From NCBI RefSeq assembly GCF_024586455.1, contig NC_065920.1, positions 49,187,824 through 49,251,823 on the forward strand: a stretch of 64,000 nt of DNA, written 5' to 3'. Source of the DNA: Bactrocera neohumeralis (lineage: Eukaryota > Arthropoda > Insecta > Diptera > Tephritidae). Positions 36,565 through 48,996 of this stretch are shown piece by piece (position 1 is the first letter of the stretch; each line of letters starts with the position of its first letter). The position numbers were made by a program, and so were the translations under genes. The notes beneath the pieces are model-generated. The model had not been told where the DNA came from. It made no database searches and saw only the letters and a program-made list of their open reading frames with translations.

Positions 36565-37379
36565 TTTATACCCTGAACAGGGTATATTAAGTTTGTCAGG
36601 AAGTTTGTAACACCCAGAAGGAAGCGTCGGAGACCCTATAAAGTACATATATATGTATATAAATGATCAGTATGTTGAGCTGAGTCCATTTAGCCATGTC
36701 CGTTCGTCTGTCTGTCTGTTCGTCTGTCTGTCTGTATATATACGAACTAGTCCCTCAGTTTTTAAGATATCGTTTTGAAATTTTGCATACGTCATTTTTT
36801 CTACAAGAAGCTGCTCATTTGTCGGAACAGTCGATATCGGACCACTATAACATATAGCTGCCATACAAACTGAACGATCGGAATCAAGTTCTTGTATGGA
36901 AAACTTTCACATTTCACAATGTATTTTCACAAAAGTTGGCACATGTTATTTTCTAAGGCAACAATGTAATTTCCGATGAAAATGTTCAGATCGGTTAACT
37001 ATAGCATATAGCTGTCATACAAACTGAATGATCGGAATTAAGTTCTTATATGGGAAGCTTCCTCATTTGACTATATATCTTCACGAAATTTGGTATGAAT
37101 TATAGTTTATAGAAATAATGTAATATCAGACGAAATTGTTCAGATCGGCTCACTATCTCGGAATCAAGAGCTTGTATGGGAAACGATCGCACGATCTTCA
37201 CGAAATTTGGCATGGATTACCGCTTAAGGTAACAATATAATCTCCGAAAAAATGGTTCAGATCAGATTACTATAGCATATAGCTTCCATACAAACTGAAC
37301 GCATAGTTACTAACAGAATTGCACCTGTGAAGGGTATTTAGCTTCGGTGCAACCGAAGTTAACGTTTTTCCTTGTTTTA
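36565..37379 (+). repeat. Complete copy of the hairpin-ended dispersed repeat (family A)
   Basis: About 815 bases. It starts with TACCCTGAACAGGGTA (palindromic) and ends with CTTCGGTGCAACCGAAG (hairpin) followed by 'ttaacgtttttccttgtttt'. Internal (GTCT)n at about 36705-36735 and several imperfect units of about 150 bases with 'gttcagatcgg', 'gcatatagctgcc' and 'tcacgaaatttgg' blocks. Opposite orientation to the copy at 25005. Confidence 0.8.
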
Positions 37380-37384
37380 TCTAA

Positions 37385-39240
37385 CAATTCATTACAATCA
37401 TCCTAGCGATACGATTTTCTCTCTACGGATCTTACATTTAAAAATAAAAATTATTTTCAAATAACTATTTCGAAAACAAAAGCACTAACAATATTCTTAT
37501 ACAATATTTGCATAAATCAATTCAATAGTTTGATGTAATGCAACATGTAGAATTTGCCTTTAAATTCTAATTGGAACTGGCCATTATTTTGTCGTATGTG
37601 TGATATAACTAATTGAATAACATATTCATTTATGTGTAGTTAGTCAATTAAGTCATTCCAAAATGAAAACATAAAATTAAATGAAAAAATTTCAATATGA
37701 AAAGACGAAATTGTAATTTCAGGCTTAGCATTTAGTAACAGAAATAAATATTTGCAATATTCAATATTGTCACTATTCTATTCATCTATTTATGGAGGGC
37801 AATTTTTAAAAATCAAACTTTTATTTTATAATTTTTTTGCAAAATGCTAACAGAAGTCACATGTTTTATAAAGTATATGTATGAAATAACAAAATGCGCT
37901 TTACATACTGAAATGTTAAACTTTAGTTTACGTATTATTTGTACGGTCATGAACTGTAATAACATTGTTTTTTAGAAATACTTGACTTTGTTAACAACTC
38001 TTTTTTGCTGATCTTAGTGTTATATCTAGAGTTTAATGCAAAACGCTTACGCTTACGTTAAACGCTTTACATTAATTTTCAAGTGTAATTCATTCATTAA
38101 CAGTAATATGGGTTCTTGTATATATTTAAATTTTTTGGAACTGCTCTTTTAGTGCTTTACAATAAATTCATAGCTTTAAAGGTGTATTTAATTTTCATCC
38201 TCCAAAATACGTAGCACTTTCTAATATGACATCATGACTGATAGATTTTTCCTTAACGCACACTAACAACATTTACAATAATGGTATATTGGATGGTCAA
38301 TATTGCGTACCACCCGTATAATGATGTTTAAATATCTCTCAATTACAAAAATTTAGGCAATATTGTTTTTGCAATACTCACCTATCCCTGCGTAAGCGTT
38401 AAAAGTGGTGACTCAACTATTTTATTTTTTATTTCTTCACTGCCAAATTTTTATGTTGAAACTTTTGGTTGGGCAATTAACCAGTGTTTTATGTTTTTCC
38501 TATATAAATAATATATTCATATGAAATATACTTAAACTCGAGTGCATAATATTGGTTTTATTTTATTACAAGCTATTCGAAATTATTATCAAAAGTTTGC
38601 AAATTTTGGGATGTAAACAAACACAACGATGCTGATCGCTATTTATACTATATTAGATTTCAACGATTGAACATTTTCTCAATTTATGGTTTCAATTAAA
38701 TGTATGACTTTATAGCTGCTGTATTAGCTAAAAAAATACGGAAAATCTTATTCCTATTTTGACTTTAGAAGTTTTCGAGGCCCACCTTCAATTTTAATAA
38801 ATGTTATGCTGAACACTCCTGTGTGTGATGTTATTTCATATATAAGTATTTACTTTCATGTATGAAGTCTCGATTGCTGGCCAACCCTCGTGAATTTACT
38901 GTAAGGGTTGTGTTCATTGCTTAGTAGACAATGTTGAAGTGTCGCTCAAAGAGATCGTTTTATGTTTTTAGATATTTTACGTCAATAAATTAAAAAACCA
39001 AAATTAGCATGTTACCTATCTATCGATGATTTACGTTTTTATTATAATAAATCAAAATATTTATATGCTTGAACCCATTTGTACATCTTAAAACAAATAT
39101 TTTAAAAACTCTTGTACATAATAAAAAAAAAACTTCTATCAGTAGATTCACTTAAGTGTTGTTATCATACTCGTTTGCAATATTGTAATAAATTGTAATA
39201 ATTATAATTTATAATTTATTATATTTACATAAATCTTTAA
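37385..39240. other. AT-rich intergenic region between Rab30 and Caper
   Basis: No convincing ORF or repeat boundary. It should hold the Rab30 and Caper promoters, which are divergent. Confidence 0.45.
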
Positions 39241-39594
39241 ATAAATAAATAAATTGTCGTGTGCCTCTGATGTTCAGATTCATTTCATTACAATATTTGC
39301 TAACGCATTTTATGAATTACTCGATAGCAATCGAGTCTCGAATCGTTTCGCATCGTGTATTCTTCGTATACCTTCGTACTTCGATAAGAAAAATAGAAGT
39401 TTCCATGCTTTTTCATTTCTTCGCGTGAAGTATAAAATTATTTACGTTTTAAAACGTCAAACAAGTATACTGTGTTATTTAAAAAGGCGCAAACTATCAA
39501 AGTATAAAATCCCTTTCTTACTAAATAGGAATTTAGATAAAGAAATATCCGTGGTTTCAATAGAAGGAAAGGGTCAAACATCTAACCAGACAAC

Positions 39595-42500
39595 ATGGCC
39601 GAAGATTTTGATGTCGAAGCTATGCTGGAAGCACCATACGTTAAAAATGTAAGTTTAAAAGACGTTAGTTGTCCATACTTTATTACGTTTAATTGACAAA
39701 ATATGATTAGTAACGGAAAGGTAAAAAGTGGTTACTAAAATATCAAAAAGGTTCACTAACATTTTATCTAACACCCTATGAAGGTAATTGCCTTGCTGTG
39801 CATTTATAGAAAACATTGTGTGTTCTCGAAGTATATAAGCGTACACATGAATTAACACTCGGCCAGCCTTGAAACGAAAGCAAAATAAAACAAGCACTTG
39901 TATATTAAAACTTGTTACGCTTGAATACCGATTTAGGTATTTTTCTATAGTCAAACGAATATGCTTTGACTAAAAATGTCAACTATGAGAAATGTTTCTG
40001 AAACTTTTTTCTGATCATAGCACATTTGATGTTAAATTTCTGAATATATCACGGCAACATTTTTTATAATCATTATGTGTCGTGCATGCACCGCTAGCCG
40101 ACTAATTATCACTTCTTGTATCAATGCTGCTCCAAAAAATAGTATGAAAATTACTAAAAGACTTACTTTCTCGTAAAAATTATTCTATATTTTGAACGAT
40201 GAAAAAAGTAAGAAGCAGCATTCTGACTTTACACCCTACAAATAACCAAGAAATTACGTTCTAACAAATTTTAAAATATGCTTATAATTTCATCGTATTG
40301 CTTATATTTCGCTCATTGGGTCATAGAAACTTAAGAAGTCGTCGTGTTGTGTATCAATTTCTTGTAAAAAAAAATTAAGTGAAAAGCCACAACTACAAGT
40401 ATTTGTGATAAACTAGTTCTTAAAGGTATTCGATTTGTAAATATATATAGAAATATCCATAAGGATTAATTAAAAATATTTAACGTGTTTATAGTGTCAA
40501 GCATGCAAAGACCCTGCATGAAATAAATTATATTGTATTAAACAATTAAAAGTGGATTTGAAAGGGAGAGTATAGCATTTAGTTCAGACAGTGGATTTTG
40601 AAGTCATTGACCAAGTTGAATTTTTGTCTAATTTTGGTTTTCGCAGTTGGATATCGCGAATTAATTGGGTACAAAATTGATAATATAAAAATTAGGGATA
40701 TTTCTAGAAGTAAATAGTCTGTTTAAACATAATTATGTTAACCATTTTTAGATAAATTAAACAAATAAATTATTATTTGGTGTAAAAAATCAAGTGGGCT
40801 TGACAACGTATATCATATAGTAACTTGCGTAATTTCCAATAAATTTTTCTTTAAAACAAGTAAATAAATCTTAGGTATGAGGACATTTCATATATTTAGA
40901 TAAAAAGCGACTATCTTTCTACATAGTCGAAGATTTGCGTTTAAAATAACATATAACAATTTTTTTTATTTGTTTTTACAGAATCCCTATTTTATTTCCG
41001 TTTCGCAAAAACACTAAAATTTTATTGCCAATCACACATATATTACGTTCAGTTTTTTTAAGTTAAGTCTCGTTTGTTAAAAATTCTGCATCTCAGCTGG
41101 GTCTTAAAGAAGCAACCTGGTAGACCCATAGATATTCTTGTTAAGAAATTTTACCATATATCATTTTAGCTTATGTATTTTAATATTTAATCGTTTATTC
41201 GCATAACTTAATTCATGCTGAAAGTCGTTTTTATTAAACAACTTAACCTTCATATAGGTAACATTTTATTGAATTGTTATGTATATGAATTATAGATGTT
41301 GAGGTTTTAAAATCACGTTATGTGGTGTACAACATTTAATGAGAAAATATTTGATGATTTCAAAATCAAATATTAATTTAATTATAATTTTCATAATTTT
41401 TTAAATGTAAATTTGCATTTATATATTGATCAAAGGAAGATTTACACAGATAGTCATACAAATTTTGGGCGGGTTATATGTGCTACCTATATGTATGTAT
41501 GTATTTTTTTTTTGAATTTTTAATTTTCTTGCTGGCACATTAATAAATGATGTGGTTGCTCGCATCTATATGTTTCCTCATCAACCACTCAGGATAATCC
41601 TATTTGAAAAGATACAAAAATAAAAAAGACACATTCATAACTCGAAAAAATATGAAATAATTCTCAAGGGTGAAATGTCTTTACAGAAATCGTAAAAGCT
41701 CAATTTGTTGCTAGTGATTGTTTTGGTCATTCTAACGATTAAAGCCGGAGACCATTTGGTAAGTTTGAATGCGCCAGAAAAAAATATTTCGTCTTAAAAA
41801 AGTATAATATTGTACTAAGAAACTTTGTATCGATGCATTTTGTATGTCAAGCAAAAACTAAGTTTTCTTTTTGTGCTAAATCTTAAAATACATACATAAT
41901 TATATCTTAAAAACAAAACATTTGAAACGTTTTAAAATATAAAATGAACTGAACGTGAACTAAATTTCAGATAATCTCGTACATATTTGCGTCTGTGTGG
42001 CAGCACTTGTCTTAAACAAACAGGATTTTGAAGGGCAAAACCAATTCACATTATCTACCACCTACCTACTTCACCCCAAAAATATGACAATAAAATACCA
42101 CTTCAACTTTTCGAATCGAAATCGAATGCTTGAGCAAATTGCATGAGAATATGTTTGTGAGATATTTCGCTGCCGAGCGAAGGTTCCACTGAATATTCTG
42201 AAGCAAGCCAATAAACAAGAGTGTATATTGCAATAGAAAGATGCTACATCAAATGATTAAATAATAAAAAAAAACATATTTATAATAAATGAAAATAAAA
42301 AATCATAATACATAAAAACCAAAATGTAAATGACTGAAGCAATGGACGATTCAGTGGTGGGAAATTAGCCATCAAATTAAGCCCATTGCTGCAAATTAAA
42401 CAAAAAATAATTGTATGTTTTCACAGAAAAAAAGATCTAACTAATTCCTTTGATTTGCTTTCTCTCATTCGCTCAACATCAAATTTTTAACGAACCAAAT

Positions 42501-44579
42501 TCGATTGACGGCAAACCGCAACTTGCACGTCAATTGCGTCCTACCACACTTCCTTCTCCTATAAATATATGTAAAATAGAATGTACCCAGTCGGGGAGGA
42601 GATCACGATGCCAGCAGCAGAAAGTCACCATACAGAGCGCATCAGGAGAGTAGCAGTAGCAAGGGTGGAAGCAAATCGTCATCACACTTGAATGGACGTA
42701 AACATTATTCAAGGTTAGTACTAGTAGGAATAAATTGTTGTATTTCAATATTCTAATATATTTTATTAAACTTTTTAGAAGTCGTTCGGGTTCACCACGT
42801 ACTACAGATGATCGAAAAGCGCACAAATCAAAGGATCGCGATCGTCAACGTGATAGAGATGAAAGTAGTTATTCCAAGGATAGGGATCGCGCCCGTGACA
42901 AAGATCGCGTACGTGATCGTGAACGAAATGGAGAACGTGAGCGCCGTTATGGATCACAAGATCGTGATCGCGACCGGGAACGTGACCGTGACCGTGATGC
43001 TGAGAAACGACGTAGTCGTTCCAAGGACAGACGTCGAAGTAGTCGATCACGAGAACGTGATCGTCGTTCAAGAGAAAGACGTGGTAGTAGACCACGCTCC
43101 GAACGACGACGTAGTCGTTCCCCAACACGAGATCGTCGCTCAAGAGAAAAAAAGCTAAGCCCGATTCGTGAATATAAAGGTGGTCGTCCAGGATTTGGTT
43201 CAAACTCGAGAGAAAGAAGGTACAACTCTATGTACATACACATAAAATTTAATATGTTCTATACAACTGTTAAGAATTATAATAATAATTCTGACATTTT
43301 CAGCACCAAACGGCGAAGTAACTCTCCACGACCGTTCCGTCGCGGCAGAACGCCACCCAACGGTCTGGGTGATCGATCTCCGCGTGCCGATCTCAGTCCT
43401 GAGGAACGTGATGCGCGCACTGTATTTTGTATGCAACTTTCACAACGCATACGTGCCCGCGACTTGGAAGAGTTTTTCTCAAGTGTCGGAAAAGTGCGAG
43501 ATGTTCGCTTAATAACATGCAACAAAACGAAACGATTCAAAGGTATAGCATATATTGAATTCAAAGACCCAGAATCAGTTGCATTAGCACTGGGGCTGTC
43601 GGGTCAAAGACTACTGGGCATTCCAATTTCTGTACAACATACACAGGCTGAAAAAAATCGTATTGCAAATGCTGTACCCACGTTCACACCTAAAAATCAC
43701 ACTGGACCTATGCGATTATATGTAGGATCGCTGCATTTTAACATTACTGAAGATATGCTTAAAGGTATCTTTGAACCTTTTGGGAAAATTGACTCCATAC
43801 AATTAATTATGGATACTGAGACTGGTCGTTCCAAAGGATACGGATTTATTACGGTAATTTATATATTATACTACAATTGTAAATGTAATTTTGTAAAAAA
43901 ACATTTTAAATTTATAACTAACCGTTTGTTTTAACTATTGCAGTATCATAATGCGGATGATGCCAAAAAAGCTTTAGAACAGCTAAACGGCTTCGAATTG
44001 GCAGGGCGACCAATGAAGGTGGGAAATGTGACTGAACGTTTAGATATGAACACGTCTTCTTTGGATACTGATGAAATGGATCGAAGCGGCATAGACCTGG
44101 GTGCCACTGGTAGATTGCAATTGATGTTTAAATTAGCAGAGGGTGCTGGTTTAGCAGTACCTCAAGCAGCAGCCAACGCATTATTAGCCACTGCGCCACA
44201 ACCAGCACCAATTCAGACTCAGACTCAAACTCCGGCCATAGCTACACAATGCTTCATGCTATCCAACATGTTTGATCCCCGCACAGAAACGAATCCGGCA
44301 TGGGATAGTGAAATACGTGACGATGTCATTGATGAATGTTCCAAGCATGGCGGTGTACTACACATTTTTGTTGACAAAGCATCACCAACGGGAAATGTCT
44401 ATGTAAAATGTCCAAGCATAACCACCGCTGTTCTGGCAGTAAATGCTTTACATGGACGTTGGTTCGCTGGTCGCGTCATTACCGCAGCCTACGTACCATT
44501 GCTGAATTACCACTCTCTATTTCCAGATGCGATAACAGCAGTTAATTTGTTAGCCTCGAAACGAAAGTCCGGTGAATAA
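39595..44579 (+). CDS. Caper: Caper, RBM39-type splicing factor with RS domain and three RRMs
   Basis: Five coding exons: 39595-39648, 42580-42713, 42779-43219, 43304-43853 and 43944-44579, giving 604 residues. The first exon encodes MAEDFDVEAMLEAPY, the conserved N-terminus of RBM39. Then comes an Arg/Ser/Asp repeat domain (about residues 65-205). RRM1 runs from about residue 247 (TVFCMQLSQRIRARDLEEFF). RRM2 runs from about 344 (MRLYVGSLHFNITEDML) and is split by an intron. A C-terminal RRM of the U2AF-homology type starts at about residue 493 (QCFMLSNMFDPRTE) and ends near residue 590. RBM39 is a nuclear factor in 3' splice site choice and a co-activator. Intron 1 is 2.9 kb. The start was chosen because phase 0 joins exactly to exon 2 and matches the family N-terminus. 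Confidence 0.97.
39649..42579 (+). other. Intron 1 of Caper
   Basis: Opens with GTAAGT at 39649 and closes at 'gtaaaatag' (42579). AT-rich; no nested gene seen on either strand. The exon 2 acceptor has a weak pyrimidine tract, so other acceptors nearby may be used. Confidence 0.6.
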
Positions 44580-44907
44580 AGTTAAAACGAAAAATGTTTA
44601 GTCATAAGTACATGTAACGCTGATTGGCTTTCAAATCTTATATTTCGGTCGGACGTTTGAGCATGTTCACATTATGTATACCATGCATTCCTGCTCTCCT
44701 AGTGCTAGAAGAGATATTCGGTCCACTATCAGATTGCATCGTTTTTATAGAAGCAACGTTCTTTGCAGATTAATTGCATGGGGTTTTATTAAACATCTGC
44801 CTAGTAATAATCTAATCGTTCTGATTTTTCTTCTAATTTCTATTTTAGTAGAACTTTGAAATTTAATATACTGTAAAAATACACATAACCATATATTTGA
44901 ACACTAC

Positions 44908-44913
44908 AATAAA
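44908..44913 (+). terminator. Poly(A) signal of Caper
   Basis: AATAAA 329 bases after the stop, repeated as AATAAATAAA. Confidence 0.5.
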
Positions 44914-45060
44914 TAAACAAGATGTTTAATTCAATTTATTTTAATTGAATGAAGAGTTATCACTTATTTTTATAAAACTTTAAAAGGTGAGATACAAAAT
45001 TTATAGATTTCTATATGCAGTAAACTCGTAAAATTTTAATAATTAAGACTTAACGAAATG

Positions 45061-45672
45061 ATAGCCCCTTTACGGGTTTCAACCCAACTTCATTTTGGTC
45101 GAAGTTTTGAAATTCGGTTTTATGATTTTGAACACAAACCGTCAAAAAAAACTTTTTGTTGACATTTTGTCAAACTTCAACTTTTTTTGATATTACGTTC
45201 TTCAATTCTGTTTGTGCGGTTGACTAAAGTATCAAAAAATATTAACTGCTAACATTTAGGAAAAATATTAATAGAAAATGGAAAATAGGTAAAAACTATT
45301 TTTTTATAATTTCAAACTAAATTCATTATTTATTATATACAAATACATAAAAAAATAAAAACCAGGCGCGCGAAGGTAGAATTTTGACACATTAAAACAA
45401 TCTAATATTCCCAGTAATATACTTTTTGAGTAAACTTGAATTTTTGAAGCGTTTTTCTGTTTTTCAGTCATTAATAATTATTCACCTTTTTGTGAGCAAT
45501 AAGTAAATTAAGTTGTTTTGATTTTTCGTTTAAAAATTTTCAGCTGCCAAATCTTTATTTTTATGTTGGCATCACCAATCAAACTGTGACTCAAAATAGT
45601 TGAAAAGAGTTGGGTTTATCTGAAGTTGAATTGCTTCAATTTCAATTCAACCGAGCAACCCTAATAGGGGTA
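45061..45672. mobile_element. Candidate MITE with imperfect terminal inverted repeats
   Basis: The left end ATAGCCCCTTTACGGGTT and the inverted right end ATACCCCTATTAGGGTT are similar, and matching sub-terminal blocks ('caacccaacttca' and inverted 'ttgaattgaaattgaag') follow. There is no coding capacity over about 610 bases. The target duplication is not obvious, so the borders are provisional. Confidence 0.45.
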
Positions 45673-45837
45673 TATGTTAATATAAATATGCGTGTACCTT
45701 GACTACCATATTTTCCTAAACAAGTTATAAAATTTTTAATTATCAATATTTTTCATCAGCTTTGCCATTAGCGCTGATGGTCATTATCAAACACTGTAAG
45801 TTTATAACTACTACTACTGATCAAATTAACTCCGTTC

Positions 45838-45918
45838 CCACGATAGTCGGGCCTAACACAGATACCACTCTTCGAAAATATTTCAGGATTAACTTCTGGC
45901 GCTGCAACAACAACAACA
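45838..45918. repeat. Fragment of family C repeat
   Basis: 'ccgttcccacgatagtcgg' and 'gcgctgcaacaacaacaac' match the inverse of the family C ends at 31545. Confidence 0.45.
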
Positions 45919-46329
45919 TCAAATTAACTCATCTGACAAAACCCGTTTACATGAAGCCTCAGATCCACCTCTTTTAACAAATGAATGATTCTTTTAATAT
46001 TAAATTCAAATGAACCGCCAAAAAATCGCAGCTATTTTATGTTACTTTGGAATGAACATACGTACAATCGATATGAGTCTTGGAAATCAGTTCGCTAAGT
46101 TCTAATATTTGCAAATGGGTGTCCTAGACATCTTTTCAAAATTTACTTTCAATACAAGTTTGCAATTTTAATGTATATTTTTCTACTTAAAAAAAATCGC
46201 TTATATAAAATTTGGTTTTAAAATATTTTTATTAAAGAAAGCTGCCCTTTTATCTCACATATTGCTTTATAAAAGAGTTGGTAACCCTTCTTCAAATGCA
46301 TTTTCTCCGAAAGAAAACAAATTTTTGTC

Positions 46330-46900
46330 AAACTACTATTGTCACTGTCAAACACAATTTATATTCCGTCCGAACACATCTTAGAAGTAGAGCTCACTGA
46401 ACAGAACTTATTTCAGTGGCAATTAAACATAGCTCAGTAATTTTTCGTTGTCCAGTGTCATTTGCGGGCATTCTTTTTTTTAGTTTCGCACAATTAAATC
46501 ATCAATCTTTAAACGAAAATATTTGACATAGTTTTTCTTAGTGCAAGCAGATTACAATTAAGAAAACATATTTTTATTTTAAAAAGTTTACACTTTTATG
46601 CAATAAGTTTTGTGTCGGCAAGACGAAGTGAAAATGGAGAAATAGAAATGAAAATAATGTGTGCGTAATCGAATCCAGTGTGCTTAGTGAAAAACGCGAA
46701 CCTCGTACAAGTAGAAACGAATAAAGCAATTGCAACAATAATAAAAGACGGTCATTCGTAATGAAAAGCGGAAAATTCGATTTTTCTAATGAACCTCTAA
46801 CTTAATACTCCAATAAATAGTTTTTACAATTTGGCAATCTAAACAAGGATAAGAAGTTTCACTAGACATTTTTCTTTGGATTATAGAAAAACAATGGTAA
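46330..46900 (+). promoter_or_regulatory. milt: Probable upstream promoter and 5' UTR region of milton
   Basis: The milton coding exons at 47956 and 48982 both start at splice acceptors, so a non-coding first exon is needed upstream. This stretch is less repetitive than its surroundings and ends in possible donors near 46895 ('caatg|gtaata'). Support is by necessity and position only. Confidence 0.3.
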
Positions 46901-47983
46901 TAAATTTGCATTTAAATTGAGTAAGAAAATTATTTTGTCGTATTTTTGGGTGTGAGGAAATGATTTTGTAATCGTTCGGTGACACAAACGCCTACACACA
47001 AGTGTGATTTTCACGCAAATATTGTTTTGTGCTTGTCCAAAGTTTTAAATAATATAGTGATGGTTGTTTTCATACGTATTATCTTATATAAGAACTGTGG
47101 ATCCTTTTTTTGCTCTGCTTTGAATTCTATATTGGTGTTTTCATTAAATACTTCAGAACGTCACAAACATTAGTTTGGCACAAAAATTTGGTTAAAAACT
47201 TTTAAAAGTTTTAATTTGTTGAAAAAAATTGCAAGTGACAGTTTATAGATGACTGCATGATCGTCGTAGAAATAAATTTAAAAAAGTAAACGTTTTGCAT
47301 TTGTTTGAAAATGTTATGATTTTAATGAAACGTTTGTATTCACACGTGCATTCTGTAGGTATAAATGTAGAAACTAGTTATTATATTTAAACAAATGCTC
47401 AGTCCTATTATGCAATTTAGATCCTCAATGGCCTGGCTTTATAGTCACAAGCCACCAATCACTTAAAATATAATACAATGAAATGAATTGAAACGATAAA
47501 CGTATCGAAAGCATGATAACATATGAGTAATATATTATATAGCCTTTCTATCTTATTTACTTAAGCTCTGCGTTGTTACTTATCAAAAATAGTAATTCTA
47601 AATGACATAGGTGAAATAATTGGTTTTCATACTAAACTAAATATTTCTGGTAGATATAAATATTGAGGGGTTTGGAGCAAAGCAAATATTTCCCAGATTA
47701 TTTTGTGAAATGCTTCTAAAATTACAGAACGATAAAAATTATGAATATACGGCGTCTATAGATCCGCTTACCTTATATGTATACAAATATTGCGCGGCAA
47801 CAATTTGTAATCCTAAAATATTTCGAATATACATCATTTGTGTGAAATATTACTAAGGTCCATACTTACGCTGCTATTTTAATATACATATCTGTACTTA
47901 GTAAGGTAAACTTCATTTTCACAATTTTTGGTTATTTTGTGCGAGTTTGTTGCAGTAAAACATTAAATTATGAATGTATAGGT

Positions 47984-48082
47984 ATGAGTACAGCTACAAA
48001 CAAACGTAGTCAGTTCATGATCAATAGGTACGCGCAAACGTCATTGTTTGATGGAGCAGCTGGGGTATCACCAAATTTGCAC
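47984..48082 (+). CDS. milt: Candidate extra N-terminal exon of milton
   Basis: After an acceptor at 47955 ('gtttgttgcag') an ATG at 47984 opens a frame reading MSTATNKRSQFMINRYAQTS and on to NLH, where a donor (CAC|GTAGGC) at 48082 ends it in phase 0. Exon 48982 is open in phase 0 (ESSIF before its ATG), so the two join cleanly. This would extend the milton N-terminus by 38 residues. The donor is only fair and an earlier donor (AATAG|GTACGC) would break the frame, so this is a prediction. Confidence 0.4.
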
Positions 48083-48996
48083 GTAGGCAACTTACTTATC
48101 TCTCTTTTCCAACGAAGAATTACCTAGCAGCAAAGTGTGATTTTGAACTTAATAATGGCAAATATATTAGTAGCTAAGCCAGTAAAATTTGTCATATGTC
48201 TTTTGTTGTGCCACCGAAAACACACTTCTCAGAGTGACAAGACGAGTAAGGAGTTAATGAAAAATTTATTTTGTGATTAGCACCTTTTTCCACTGCCTTA
48301 ACTTCAGGCACTTAGTATGTAGTACATATATAATTTTACCGTTTGGCGGTTTTTTATATAAACATGTTTATGCAAATGTGTTGGTGCACATACATATGTA
48401 TGTATGCATGTACTTAAGTATAGACAATAGCTTTTATACTTTTATATCATTGAATCTATAGACTTTATTAATCTAATCAATTTGTTTATTGAAAGGTGTA
48501 GATAATCAATATAAGCATTTAATTCAAGAATTAATTTTTTATATGCATAATGACATTTTAGGAGTATAGGCGGCTAACTAAGCTACAAGATATGATAACA
48601 TAGCATCCTATACACTTTAGCAAATATAAACAATACTATGGTAGAGATATACATATGTATGTACATATGTATGTTTGTGTAATAAGTACTTTATTGCAAG
48701 ACATACTATGTATTTTGTTTATGTTGATTGAAATATGTAAATAAGGAAAAATTACAAAGTAGAATGGGTTGACGAAAAACAAAATGGGCTCGTTTAAGAA
48801 TTTTATTTATTTGATTCAAAAAAATAATCAATTTGTTTTTTTTTTATTTGGAAATGTTTAAATTTTTAAATGCCATTTTCTAAATGTCTGGTTAGCAGCC
48901 ATCTGTTAACCAAAACTATTTCTTTCGTTAAAAATGATATATGTATGTACATATAATAAAAATATGTGTTTACTTTTCTAGGAATCAAGCATTTTT

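Noticed and set aside
39655..39954. 99-codon minus-strand ORF in Caper intron 1
   Set aside because: No domain, no splice context, AT-rich composition; likely chance.
42802..43243. Open frames on both strands over the Caper RS domain
   Set aside because: The Arg/Ser/Asp repeat keeps other frames free of stops; only the frame continuous with the RRMs is real.
44674..44859. 61-codon ORF after Caper
   Set aside because: Lies in the Caper 3' UTR, no start context or family match.
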